From Loktanella sp. 3ANDIMAR09 (GTDB lineage: Bacteria > Pseudomonadota > Alphaproteobacteria > Rhodobacterales > Rhodobacteraceae), in contig NZ_LJAK01000002.1 of assembly GCF_001420005.1 (NCBI RefSeq), positions 310,001 through 374,000 of the forward strand: DNA of 64,000 nucleotides, written 5' to 3'. The notes beneath the pieces were generated by a model. It had not been told where the DNA came from, made no database searches, and was given only the letters and a program-made list of their open reading frames with translations. Of this stretch, positions 7,783 through 16,031 are shown piece after piece; position 1 is the first letter of the stretch; each line of letters starts with the position of its first letter. Made by a program: the position numbers and the translations under genes.

Positions 7783-9052
7783 CAGGGCCGTTGCCGGGTT
7801 GCCGTATCTGTTCGATTTCTGGGCGATGGCGCATCAGGTTCCCCCCGATGGTGATTGGCGTGCTTGGGTGGTGCTGGGCGGCCGTGGCGCAGGCAAGACA
7901 CGGGCGGGGGCCGAGTGGGTCCGGGCGATGGCCGAAGGACCGATGCCTCTGACGCGGGGCCGTGCACGGCGGATCGCGATTATCGGTGAAACCTACGATC
8001 AGGCACGCGAGGTCATGGTCATGGGGGATAGCGGTATCGTTGCCTGTTCCCCCGATGACCGGGGGCCAAAGTGGATTGCGGGGCGCAAATTGTTGCGCTG
8101 GCCGAACGGGGCCGAGGCGCAGGTGTTTTCGGCGTTCGACCCAGAGGCGCTGCGCGGCCCGCAATTCGACGCCGTCTGGGCGGATGAGGTTGCCAAGTGG
8201 AAAAACGGCAGCGCCACCTGGGACATGGTGGAATTCGGTCTGCGGCTTGGGGCCTGTCCGCAGGCGGTGGTCACGACGACGCCGCGCAATGCGCCTGTGC
8301 TGAAAGAGATGCTGGCCCGGTCCAGCACCGTGGTCACCCATGCGACGACGTTTGACAATGTGGCGAACCTCGCGCCGTCGTTTCTGGCAGAGGTCCGGCG
8401 GCGTTATGGCGGCACCCGGCTGGGGCGCCAGGAACTGGACGGTGTGTTGCTGGATGATGCCGAGGGTGCGCTGTGGACAACCGCGCAGCTGGACGGGCTG
8501 ATCCGCAAGGACATCGAAAGCCTGGAGCGCATTGTCGTCGCTGTCGATCCACCGGTCACAGGTCACAAGGGGTCTGATGCCTGCGGGATCATCGTGGCGG
8601 GTGTCGTCTGCAAGGGGCCGCCGCATGCCTGGCGCGGCTATGTGCTGGAGGACGCAAGTGTGCAGGCGGCGCGACCGCTGGATTGGGCCAAGGCCGCCGT
8701 CGCAGCCTACCATCGGCATGGTGCGGACCGGCTGGTGGCCGAGGTCAATCAGGGGGGCGATATGGTCGAAACCATCGTCCGCCAGATTGATCCGCTGATT
8801 TCCTACCGCGGCGTGAATGCCCGTCGGGGCAAGATTGCTAGGGCGGAACCGGTGGCCGCGCTCTATGAGCAGATGCGCATCAAGCATGCGCGCGGGTTGG
8901 GTGAACTGGAAGACCAGATGTGTCTGATGACGCGGGCTGGTTTCGTGGGGCAGGGATCGCCGGACCGTGTCGATGCGCTGGTATGGGCCATGCACGAGCT
9001 GATGATCGCGCCGGCCAAGGCATGGCAGGCACCGCGCCTGCGCCGGTTGTGA
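7727..9052 (+). CDS. GTA large terminase subunit TerL (g2)
   Basis: TerL is the ATP-driven motor and nuclease that packages DNA into GTA heads. The N-terminal ATPase has Walker A GGRGAGKTRA near residue 51 and Walker B-like FDAVWADEVAKW near residue 150. The RNase H-like nuclease has AVDPPVTG, VAEVNQGGDM and RVDALVWAM acidic motifs. The start is uncertain. TTG at 7727 gives 441 residues beginning just before the conserved QQKAFLAGLS and a 56-base overlap with g1. GTG at 7655 has a good GAGGAGG in front but would add 24 non-homologous residues and overlap g1 by 128 bases. Confidence 0.93.
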   Translation: MIASGPASQQKAFLAGLSDRAVAGLPYLFDFWAMAHQVPPDGDWRAWVVLGGRGAGKTRAGAEWVRAMAEGPMPLTRGRARRIAIIGETYDQAREVMVMGDSGIVACSPDDRGPKWIAGRKLLRWPNGAEAQVFSAFDPEALRGPQFDAVWADEVAKWKNGSATWDMVEFGLRLGACPQAVVTTTPRNAPVLKEMLARSSTVVTHATTFDNVANLAPSFLAEVRRRYGGTRLGRQELDGVLLDDAEGALWTTAQLDGLIRKDIESLERIVVAVDPPVTGHKGSDACGIIVAGVVCKGPPHAWRGYVLEDASVQAARPLDWAKAAVAAYHRHGADRLVAEVNQGGDMVETIVRQIDPLISYRGVNARRGKIARAEPVAALYEQMRIKHARGLGELEDQMCLMTRAGFVGQGSPDRVDALVWAMHELMIAPAKAWQAPRLRRL

Positions 9053-9152
9053 GGTGTTGCGCAGACAGCGCGCGGTGCAATCGGTCTTTGGCAAGGTTTC
9101 GGGTTCAGAACGTTTTTCCAAGGACAGTCAGTCCGTCCCCGAGGAGTGCGAG

Positions 9153-10322
9153 ATGTTTGAATTCTGGAACAAGGCGACCGGGCCTGCGGCCACCGAGGTG
9201 AAGGCCTCGGCCACGGGGAAGGTCGTCAGCTGGGCGACGCAGGGTCGTGTCGCCTGGAGCGCGCGGGACAACGCATCGCTGACCCGGGCGGGATTTGCGT
9301 CGAACCCGATCGGATTTCGTGCGGTCAAGCTGATTGCAGAAGCCGCTGCCGCACTGCCGTTGGTCACGCAGGACCGCCTGCAACGCTACGATGCCCATCC
9401 CGTGCAGACGCTGATCAATCGCCCCAATGCAGCACAGGGGCGGGCCGAGCTGCTGGAGGCGCTTTATGGTCAGTTGTTGCTGACGGGGGACGCCTATCTG
9501 GAGGCGGTGGGGGACGGCGGGCTGCCGGTCGAGTTGCATGTCTTGCGGTCGGATCGCATGCGTCTGGTGCCGGGCAGCAACGGCTGGGCCGAGGCCTATG
9601 AATATGCGGTCGGTGCCAACAAACACAGGTTTGCCGTCGGGCCCGAAGGATCGGCGATCTGTCATATCAAGAGTTTTCACCCGCAGGACGACCACTATGG
9701 TTTCAGTCCGATGCAGGCGGCCGCCAATGCCATTGATGTGCACAATGCGGCCTCGGCCTGGTCCAAGGCCCTGCTGGATAACGCCGCGCGTCCGTCCGGT
9801 GCCATCGTCTACAAGGGCGGAGACGGCCAGTCGCAGCTGAGCCAGGATCAGTACAACCGCCTGGTCGACGAGATGGAACATCAGCATCAGGGCGCGCGCA
9901 ACGCGGGCAGGCCGATGTTGCTGGAAGGCGGGCTGGACTGGAAGCCGATGGGATTTTCCCCGTCCGACATGGAATTCCAAAAGACCAAGGAGGCCGCCGC
10001 GCGCGAGATATCGGTCGCGTTTGGCGTGCCCCCCATGCTGCTGGGCATTCCCGGCGACGCGACCTACGCCAATTACCAAGAGGCCAATCGTGCCTTTTAT
10101 CGGTTGACGGTTCTGCCACTGGCGATGCGGGTGACGAGCGCGATTGCCGACTGGCTGTCGGATTTCACGACGGAACGATTGGATCTGCGGCCTGACCTGG
10201 ATCAGGTGCCGGCATTGGCCGCCGAACGGGACGCCCAGTGGCGGCGGGTCACAGAGGCCGCATTCCTGACCAACGCTGAAAAACGCAGCCTCTTGGGGTT
10301 GCCCGCACAGGATGTCGAATGA
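9153..10322 (+). CDS. GTA portal protein (g3)
   Basis: This HK97-type portal (389 residues) forms the dodecameric ring through which DNA enters and leaves the GTA head. Family features include ASNPIGFRAVKLIAEAAAALP near the N-terminus, the HIKSFHPQDDHYGFSPMQAA block near residues 167-186, and FGVPPMLLGIPGDATYANYQEA. The start at 9153 follows GAGGAG by six bases; the upstream extension to 9054 is not conserved in character. The stop codon overlaps the ATG of g3.5 (ATGA). Confidence 0.94.
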   Translation: MFEFWNKATGPAATEVKASATGKVVSWATQGRVAWSARDNASLTRAGFASNPIGFRAVKLIAEAAAALPLVTQDRLQRYDAHPVQTLINRPNAAQGRAELLEALYGQLLLTGDAYLEAVGDGGLPVELHVLRSDRMRLVPGSNGWAEAYEYAVGANKHRFAVGPEGSAICHIKSFHPQDDHYGFSPMQAAANAIDVHNAASAWSKALLDNAARPSGAIVYKGGDGQSQLSQDQYNRLVDEMEHQHQGARNAGRPMLLEGGLDWKPMGFSPSDMEFQKTKEAAAREISVAFGVPPMLLGIPGDATYANYQEANRAFYRLTVLPLAMRVTSAIADWLSDFTTERLDLRPDLDQVPALAAERDAQWRRVTEAAFLTNAEKRSLLGLPAQDVE

Positions 10323-10528
10323 TGCCGGACAAGGTCGTCACGCTGAAGAACCGCGTTGTTCAACCCGTGTTGCCGCAGGCGGCGGATGTCTGGCACGCGC
10401 AGATCAACCAACGTCTGGCCGCGATCGAGCGGATGTTGCGTCGGTTGGAATGGCAGATCTGGGCGTTGTGCTGTGGTGCAATGGCCGTGCTGGGTCTGCA
10501 CCTGGCGCAATTCCTGCAGGTCCATTGA
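10319..10528 (+). CDS. GTA small membrane-associated protein (g3.5)
   Basis: This 69-residue protein overlaps the portal stop codon by four bases. It has an amphipathic, coiled-coil-like segment (INQRLAAIERMLRRLEWQ, about residues 28-45) followed by one hydrophobic helix (about 47-66). It occupies the g3.5 position of RcGTA, for which I know no firm function. A single-pass topology suggests a membrane or assembly role rather than a capsid part; that is inference. Confidence 0.7.
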   Translation: MMPDKVVTLKNRVVQPVLPQAADVWHAQINQRLAAIERMLRRLEWQIWALCCGAMAVLGLHLAQFLQVH

Positions 10529-10554
10529 AACAGCCCCCTGAAAGGGAGAAACGA

Positions 10555-11097
10555 ATGACACTGGAACACAAATTCTGCCCGCCACAGGCCAGGCTGGAGG
10601 TGGCGGACGGTTGCGAGATTTCGGGATATGCGTCCTTGTTCGAACAAGCGGACCAAGGTGGCGACCGTGTCTTGCGCGGTGCCTATCGTGCGTCCCTGGA
10701 AAAGGTCGCGGCCTCGGGGAACCGGATCAAGATGCTGTGGCAACACGACCCGATGCAGCCGATTGGCGTCTGGGACGAGATCCGGGAGGATGCGCACGGG
10801 CTGCACGTGAAGGGACGTATCCTGCGGGACGTGGCACGCGGGCGCGAGGCTGCGGCGTTGATTGATGCGGGGGCGATTGACGGGCTGTCGATCGGGTATC
10901 GCACGGTGCGGGCCACCAAGGCGGCTGACGGCGGTCGGAACCTGGCCGAGCTGGAGTTGTGGGAGGTATCCCTTGTGACCTTTCCGATGCTGCAGGACGC
11001 CCGCGTTGGCGCAAAATCCGACGATCCCGCCGACACCACGCTGCGCGTGCTGACGACCCTCTTTGTCGATGCGCGCGAGGCGCTGCGCCGGGACTGA
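10555..11097 (+). CDS. GTA prohead protease (g4)
   Basis: This HK97-family (herpesvirus-assemblin fold) serine protease trims the major capsid protein during head maturation. The 180-residue protein keeps the catalytic His64 in LWQHDP and Ser112 in DGLSIGY, with conserved GDRVLRGAY and LWEVSLVTFPM blocks. The ATG at 10555 follows AAAGGGAGA by five bases; a longer frame starting at 10312 merely reads through g3.5. It lies directly before the capsid gene it serves. Confidence 0.93.
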   Translation: MTLEHKFCPPQARLEVADGCEISGYASLFEQADQGGDRVLRGAYRASLEKVAASGNRIKMLWQHDPMQPIGVWDEIREDAHGLHVKGRILRDVARGREAAALIDAGAIDGLSIGYRTVRATKAADGGRNLAELELWEVSLVTFPMLQDARVGAKSDDPADTTLRVLTTLFVDAREALRRD

Positions 11098-11131
11098 TCC
11101 CGGCACAGGCACTGACCAGAAAGGACCAGAC

Positions 11132-12313
11132 ATGGACAAAACCGAGGTGATCCCTCGGGCCGGGAAAGATCTGTCTCCGGCCGAGGACCTGCGGATCGCG
11201 ATTGGCGATTTCGTGGCGGAATTCAAAACCTTTTCAACCGGCGTTCACGCCACTTTGCAAAAACAGGAAGACCGTATGAACAAGCTTGATCGCAAATCAA
11301 TGATGGCGCAGCGGCCGGCACTGGCAACGGCTGCGGCAGAAGATGCGCCGCATCATAAGGCCTTTGCCGCGTATCTGCGGTCGGGGGACGACGACGGGTT
11401 GCGTGGTCTGACACTGGAAGGCAAGGGCATGAGCACGGCTGTTGCTGCCGACGGTGGCTATCTGGTGGACCCGCAGACAGCCGACACGATCCGAAGCACG
11501 TTGAGCGCAACAGCCTCGATCCGTGCGATCGCCAATATCGTGAACGTCGACGCCACGTCGTTCGACGTGCTGATCGATCACACCGAGATGGGGGCGGGAT
11601 GGGCCACCGAAAGTGACCCCACCTCCGAGACCGACGCGCCGCAGATCGATCGTATCACCATCCCGTTGCACGAGCTGTCGGCCCTGCCCAAGGCGTCGCA
11701 ACGTCTGCTGGACGACAGTGCCTTTGATATCGAGGGCTGGCTGGCGCAACGTATCGCGGACAAGTTCGCACGGTCGGAGGCGGCCGCCTTTGTCAACGGT
11801 GACGGTATCGACAAGCCGCGTGGCATTCTGGCCTATCCGTCGGTCGACAATGAGCTGTGGCAGTGGGGCAACCTGGGCTATGTGCCGACCGGCGTCGACG
11901 GGTCGCTGGGCGATGCGGATGCGATCATCGACCTGGTCTATGCGCTGGGGGCCGAATACCGCGCGGGCGCTGCGTTCGTGATGAATTCCCGCACGGCGGG
12001 CATGGTACGCAAGCTGAAGGACGCGGACGGGCGTTTTCTGTGGTCCGATGGTCTGGCCAGCGGCGAGCCGGCACGTCTGATGGGCTATCCAGTGCTGATT
12101 GCAGAGGACATGCCGGATGCCGGCACTGGTGCGACGCCAATCGCGTTCGGCGATTTCAACGCAGGCTATACCGTGGCGGAACGTCCCGACCTGCGTGTGC
12201 TGCGCGACCCGTTTTCGGCCAAGCCGCATGTGCTGTTCTATGCCACCAAGCGCGTGGGTGGCGGTGTGAGCGATTTTGCAGCGATCAAGCTGCTGAAGTT
12301 CGGCACCAGCTGA
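11132..12313 (+). CDS. GTA major capsid protein (g5)
   Basis: This 393-residue HK97-fold capsid protein is the most diagnostic gene of the cluster. Residues 1 to about 98 look like the removable scaffold-like propeptide (helical, charged, IAIGDFVAEFKTF). The mature domain would begin near LEGKGMSTAVAADGGYLVDP. Later blocks such as MGAGWATESDP, AFVNGDGIDKPRGIL and FGDFNAGYTVAERPDLRVLRD are typical. The start at 11132 follows AGAAAGGA. Cleavage near Lys98 is inferred from RcGTA. A hairpin directly downstream separates it from g6. Confidence 0.95.
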   Translation: MDKTEVIPRAGKDLSPAEDLRIAIGDFVAEFKTFSTGVHATLQKQEDRMNKLDRKSMMAQRPALATAAAEDAPHHKAFAAYLRSGDDDGLRGLTLEGKGMSTAVAADGGYLVDPQTADTIRSTLSATASIRAIANIVNVDATSFDVLIDHTEMGAGWATESDPTSETDAPQIDRITIPLHELSALPKASQRLLDDSAFDIEGWLAQRIADKFARSEAAAFVNGDGIDKPRGILAYPSVDNELWQWGNLGYVPTGVDGSLGDADAIIDLVYALGAEYRAGAAFVMNSRTAGMVRKLKDADGRFLWSDGLASGEPARLMGYPVLIAEDMPDAGTGATPIAFGDFNAGYTVAERPDLRVLRDPFSAKPHVLFYATKRVGGGVSDFAAIKLLKFGTS

Positions 12314-12320
12314 TCCTGAC

Positions 12321-12346
12321 GGTGCGACGACCTGCGTTGTCGCACC
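12321..12346 (+). promoter_or_regulatory. Stem-loop after the GTA capsid gene
   Basis: GGTGCGAC (12321-12328) pairs perfectly with GTCGCACC (12339-12346) around a 10-base loop, eight bases after the capsid stop. No T-run follows. It lies in the longest untranslated gap inside the cluster (117 bases) and could act as an mRNA 3'-end stabiliser or partial terminator that keeps capsid levels above tail proteins. Confidence 0.5.
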
Positions 12347-12430
12347 AGCCTCGGGCGCGTTTCAGATCCTGCCTGCGCTGCGTCCCGACACAATTCCATG
12401 ATGCGCCAGATGATGACCGGAGACCCATCA

Positions 12431-13030
12431 ATGATGTTAGTCGAGTTGACCAGCGTGCCCACGGCCTCACTGCCGATTGCGGCCCTCAAGGCGCATCTGC
12501 GGCTGGGGTCGGGGTTTGAGAGCGACGACGCCCACGACACTGGCCTGGAAACCTATCTGCGTGCGGCCCTTGCGGCCATCGAGGCGCGCACCGGCAAGAT
12601 ATTGATCGAGCGGGAATTCCGTTGGGAATTGCGTGAATGGCGTGATCCAGTGCGCCAGCCCCTGCCGCTGGCCCCCGTCAATGCAATCGTCAGCGTCACC
12701 CGGTTTGGTGTTGCGACACCACCCGAGGAGGTGGCGCGCGCACGCTATGCGCTGGAGAGTGATGCACAGCGCCCGACCTTGCATGCGACTGGGGCAGCCT
12801 TGCCACGGGTGCCGCAGGGGGGCCGGATCGAAGTTGTCCTGATGGCGGGATTTGGTCCGGAATGGACGGACCTGCCTGCAGATTTGGCACAGGCGGTCAT
12901 GCTGCTGGCGGCGCATTTTTACGAATACCGGATCGGTGGCGATGCGCGTGACACGTCTTTGCCGCAGGGTGTTGCAGCGCTGATCGAACGCTATCGCACT
13001 GTCCGGCTCTTCATGGGGGGGCGGACATGA
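12431..13030 (+). CDS. GTA head-tail adaptor (g6)
   Basis: The 199-residue protein matches the phage head-tail connector (gp6-like, phiE125 gp8) family: a helical N-terminal half (ETYLRAALAAIEARTGKIL) and a beta insert, ending in helices with AVMLLAAHFYEYRIG. In RcGTA particles this protein forms the adaptor ring below the portal. The ATG at 12431 has GGAGA seven bases upstream; another ATG follows at once. The stop overlaps the g7 start (ATGA). Confidence 0.88.
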   Translation: MMLVELTSVPTASLPIAALKAHLRLGSGFESDDAHDTGLETYLRAALAAIEARTGKILIEREFRWELREWRDPVRQPLPLAPVNAIVSVTRFGVATPPEEVARARYALESDAQRPTLHATGAALPRVPQGGRIEVVLMAGFGPEWTDLPADLAQAVMLLAAHFYEYRIGGDARDTSLPQGVAALIERYRTVRLFMGGRT

Positions 13031-13365
13031 AGCCGCCTGTTCTGAACCGCGCGCTGACACTGGAAGCACCTGTCGCCCTGCCGGATGGATCGGGTGGGAC
13101 GGTGACGGACTGGGCCGCGCGGGGCCTTTTGTGGGCGGACATCAAGGCGGGTTCCGGCGGGTTCCGGTTTCAGGGCGAAGCGCGGCTAAGCCGTGTGCCC
13201 CTGACCATCACGGTCCGCGCCGCTGCCGTGGGTGACGATGCACGCCCCGTGGCTGGGCAGCGGTTTCGCGAGGGGGCACGGATATTCGCCATTCTGGCGG
13301 TGACGGAACGCGATGGCGCGGGGCACTACCTGACGTGCCGCGCCCAAGAGGAGGTCGCGGCATGA
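13027..13365 (+). CDS. GTA head completion (stopper) protein (g7)
   Basis: This 112-residue, mainly beta protein is of the phage head-closure (SPP1 gp16-like) type. Motifs include TLEAPVALPDGSGG, TDWAARGLLWADI and RVPLTITVRA. In RcGTA the equivalent forms the stopper ring that seals DNA in the head. Start and stop overlap g6 and g8 by four bases each, so the three are translationally coupled. Confidence 0.88.
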   Translation: MKPPVLNRALTLEAPVALPDGSGGTVTDWAARGLLWADIKAGSGGFRFQGEARLSRVPLTITVRAAAVGDDARPVAGQRFREGARIFAILAVTERDGAGHYLTCRAQEEVAA

Positions 13366-13772
13366 GTTATGCAATGTCGCTGTCTCTGCAACAGGCCATT
13401 TATCACCGCCTGTCTGCGGACCCTGAACTGACCGCGCTGGTTGGTGGAGATGTCTACGACAATGTCCCCGAAGGTGTGCTGCCGGATCTGTATGTTGTTC
13501 TGGGGGCTGAAAAGGTGCGCGATGCCTCTGATGCGGGCGGGGCCGGTGCCATCCATGAATTTACCGTGTCCGTGCTGACGCAAGCGGCGGGTTTTGCGCG
13601 TGCAAAGGCGGCAGCCGCCGCCGTGAGCGATGCGGTGACGGGGCACGATCTGGTCTTGAGCCGGGGGCGCGTGCTGGGGCTGCGGTTTCACAAGGCTGCT
13701 GCCGCGCGGATCGGAACAGCCGACCGCAGGCGGATCGATCTGATTTTTCATGCGCGGCTGTCAGACGACTGA
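13362..13772 (+). CDS. GTA tail terminator protein, DUF3168 type (g8)
   Basis: The 136-residue protein begins with the DUF3168 signature (LQQAIYHRLSADPELTALVGG, residues 7-27) and contains DVYDNVPEGVLPDLYVVLG, followed by an alpha/beta fold. In RcGTA this ring ends the tail tube and joins it to the stopper. The start overlaps the g7 stop; an upstream in-frame Met at 13335 lies inside g7 and is rejected. Confidence 0.9.
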   Translation: MSYAMSLSLQQAIYHRLSADPELTALVGGDVYDNVPEGVLPDLYVVLGAEKVRDASDAGGAGAIHEFTVSVLTQAAGFARAKAAAAAVSDAVTGHDLVLSRGRVLGLRFHKAAAARIGTADRRRIDLIFHARLSDD

Positions 13773-13803
13773 CACCGCAGATTTCACAACAAGGAGCAAC
13801 GAC

Positions 13804-14217
13804 ATGGCAGCCCAAAGTGGTAAGGACCTGTTGGTCAAGGTGGACATGAGCGGTGACGGCACGTTCGAGAGCGCCGCCGGCCTGCGTGCGACACGCATCA
13901 GTTTCAACGCAGAGGCCGTCGATGTGACCTCTTTGGAGAGCGAAGGCGGCTGGCGCGAATTGCTGGCGGGTGCAGGGGTCAAGACGGCCGCGATCAGCGG
14001 GTCGGGTATTTTCCGCGATGCGGCCACTGACGAGCGGATGCGTCAGGTGTTTTTCGCGGGTGAGACCCCAGCATTCCAGGTTGTCATTCCCGATTTCGGC
14101 GTGGTCGAGGGACCGTTCCAGATCAGTTCCATCGAATACGCAGGCACCTTTGACGGCGAGGCGACGTATGAAATGTCGCTGTCGAGTGCGGGTCAGCTGA
14201 GCTTTGCCGCGGCATGA
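13804..14217 (+). CDS. GTA major tail (tube) protein (g9)
   Basis: The 137-residue protein has the TP901-1-like tail-tube pattern: GKDLLVKVDMSGDGTFESAAGLRATRISF, VDVTSLESEGGWRELLAGAG and a beta-rich C-terminal half. Stacked hexamers would form the flexible non-contractile tail. A strong AAGGAG eight bases upstream fixes the start at 13804 and fits high expression. It overlaps the next gene by four bases. Confidence 0.92.
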   Translation: MAAQSGKDLLVKVDMSGDGTFESAAGLRATRISFNAEAVDVTSLESEGGWRELLAGAGVKTAAISGSGIFRDAATDERMRQVFFAGETPAFQVVIPDFGVVEGPFQISSIEYAGTFDGEATYEMSLSSAGQLSFAAA

Positions 14218-14531
14218 TGGTCAATCCCCATGCCGGAGAAGTGGCGGTGACGATCGACGGGATACCTCATCGCGCGAAACTGACACTGGGTGCGCTGGCC
14301 GCGCTGGAGGCAGAGCTGGACGAGGGCACGTTGATCACGCTCGTCGAGCGGTTCGAAAGCGGGCGCTATCGGGGGCGCGATGTTCTGGCCTTGATCGTGG
14401 CCGGGCTGCGTGGCGGTGGCTGGCGCGGACAGGCCGATGACCTGCTGAGTGCTGATATTGCGGGTGGGCCTGTCGGTGCCGCGACTGTTGCGGCCCAGTT
14501 GCTGGCACGCGCCTTTGCGCCGCCGTCATGA
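14214..14531 (+). CDS. GTA tail assembly protein (g10)
   Basis: The 105-residue protein matches the GTA gp10 family, with GEVAVTIDGIPHRAKLTLGALAALEAEL at the N-terminus. Its position between tail tube and tape measure suits a tail-assembly chaperone. It overlaps both neighbours by four bases. There is no sign of the programmed frameshift found in many siphophage chaperone pairs; g10.1 has its own start. Confidence 0.85.
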   Translation: MMVNPHAGEVAVTIDGIPHRAKLTLGALAALEAELDEGTLITLVERFESGRYRGRDVLALIVAGLRGGGWRGQADDLLSADIAGGPVGAATVAAQLLARAFAPPS

Positions 14532-14734
14532 CGCGATTGGATTGGGCGGCATTGCTGCGTGCAGGGATCTGCCAGCTGGGAATGGCACCCGACGCATTCT
14601 GGCGGCTGACCCCGGCAGAGCTGTCGCTGATGCTGGGCATTGCTGACGTGCAGCGGCCGATGGATCGCAGCGGCCTGGATGCGCTGTTGGCGGCATTTCC
14701 TGACAAGACCGAAGGTGAGGGTGAGGATGACTGA
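14528..14734 (+). CDS. GTA tail assembly chaperone-like small protein (g10.1)
   Basis: This 68-residue protein (LDWAALLRAGICQLGMAPD, FWRLTPAELSLML) belongs to the small phage tail-assembly chaperone type found at this position in RcGTA. It starts in the g10 stop (ATGA), and its end overlaps the tape-measure start by eight bases. The C-terminus is acidic (KTEGEGEDD). Confidence 0.85.
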   Translation: MTRLDWAALLRAGICQLGMAPDAFWRLTPAELSLMLGIADVQRPMDRSGLDALLAAFPDKTEGEGEDD

Positions 14735-15386
14735 ACTGGATCAGATCGACGGCCTGGAGGCGGATATCGACGCGCTGGAGCGCACGCTGGGTGATGCGAG
14801 TGCGATGGCACGGACCTTTGACCAGACGTTGCGCGGCATGCAGGGCACGCTGGGCGAGACGACGCGTGATCTGGGAAACCTGACGACCGGGTTCTCGCAG
14901 GGATTGCGGCGCGCATTTGATGGCGTTGTCTTTGACGGCCTCAAGCTGTCGGACGCCATGAAGGGTGTCGCGCAGTCGATGATCGACACGTCCTATGCTG
15001 CCGCAATCAACCCCGTGATGAAACACGCCGGGGGGCTTTTGTCGGACGGGGTCAATGCGGCGGTGTCCGGTCTGATGCCATTTGCGCAGGGTGGCGCATT
15101 CAGCCAGGGCCGCGTGATGCCCTTTGCCAAGGGCGGTGTCGTCAGTGGTGCGACCCGTTTTCCGATGCGCGGTGGCACGGGCCTGATGGGTGAGGCCGGA
15201 CCAGAGGCCATCATGCCGCTGACCCGTGGCGCAGACGGCAGTCTGGGTGTGCGCGCATCCGGTGGCGGCCATGTCAGCGTCACGATGAACATCACGACCC
15301 CTGACGTGCAGGGATTCCAGCGCAGTCAAAGCCAGATCGCAGCACAGATGAGCCGCATGCTGGGGGCTGGCAACCGCAACCGTTGA
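14727..15386 (+). CDS. GTA tape measure protein (g11)
   Basis: The 219-residue protein is very short for a tape measure, which matches the short GTA tail. The N-terminal third is coiled coil (IDGLEADIDALERTLGDAS). The C-terminal part has the glycine-rich MPFAQGGAF and MPFAKGGVVSGATRFPM repeats and GLMGEAGPEAIMPLTRG seen in lambda-type tape measures. The start at 14727 lies behind GGTGAGGGTGAGG inside g10.1; upstream codons in the same frame are the shadow of g10.1. Confidence 0.9.
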   Translation: MTELDQIDGLEADIDALERTLGDASAMARTFDQTLRGMQGTLGETTRDLGNLTTGFSQGLRRAFDGVVFDGLKLSDAMKGVAQSMIDTSYAAAINPVMKHAGGLLSDGVNAAVSGLMPFAQGGAFSQGRVMPFAKGGVVSGATRFPMRGGTGLMGEAGPEAIMPLTRGADGSLGVRASGGGHVSVTMNITTPDVQGFQRSQSQIAAQMSRMLGAGNRNR

Positions 15387-15398
15387 GGAGACAGGCGC

Positions 15399-16031
15399 AT
15401 GGCCTTTCACGACATACGTTTTCCCGCCAACCTGAGTTTTGGTGCGATGGGTGGGCCGGAGCGGCGCACCGACATCGTGACACTGGCCAATGGGTTCGAA
15501 GAGCGATCATCGCCCTGGAAACATGCGCGCAGGCGTTATGATGCGGGGATGGGGTTGCGGTCGCTGGACGATATCGAACAGCTGATCGCGTTCTTTGAAG
15601 CGCGTGAGGGACAGTTGCACGCGTTCCGCTGGAAAGACTGGTCCGATTTCAAGTCCAGTCTGCCGTCGCAAGCCATCACGCCGCTGGATCAGTTGATCGC
15701 CATGGGCGATGACCGGACCCATGCGATCCAGCTGGTCAAAGGCTATACCTCGGGTGAGCAGACCTATCTGCGGCCCATTGCGAAACCTGTTGCGGGAACC
15801 GTGCGGGTGGCCGTGGGTGGGGACGAAGTGCAGGAGGGTGTCGATTTCGACATCGATCTCGCGACCGGGATCGTGACTTTTCGCGATGCCCCTGACACCG
15901 GTGCAGAGGTGCGTGCCGGTTTCGAATTTGACGTGGCAGTACGGTTTGACACTGACAGGATCGAAACCGCGGTGTCCCATTTTCAGGCGGGTCAGGCCCC
16001 CAGCGTGCCCGTGGTCGAGGTGCGGCTATGA
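15399..16031 (+). CDS. GTA distal tail protein, DUF2460 (g12)
   Basis: This 210-residue DUF2460 protein has FHDIRFPANLSFGAMGGPERRTDI at the N-terminus, RSSPWKHARRRYDAG near residue 37 and FEAREGQLHAFRWKDWSDFKS near 66-86. In RcGTA it forms the hexameric distal tail ring that joins the tube to the baseplate hub. The stop overlaps the start of g13. Confidence 0.93.
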   Translation: MAFHDIRFPANLSFGAMGGPERRTDIVTLANGFEERSSPWKHARRRYDAGMGLRSLDDIEQLIAFFEAREGQLHAFRWKDWSDFKSSLPSQAITPLDQLIAMGDDRTHAIQLVKGYTSGEQTYLRPIAKPVAGTVRVAVGGDEVQEGVDFDIDLATGIVTFRDAPDTGAEVRAGFEFDVAVRFDTDRIETAVSHFQAGQAPSVPVVEVRL

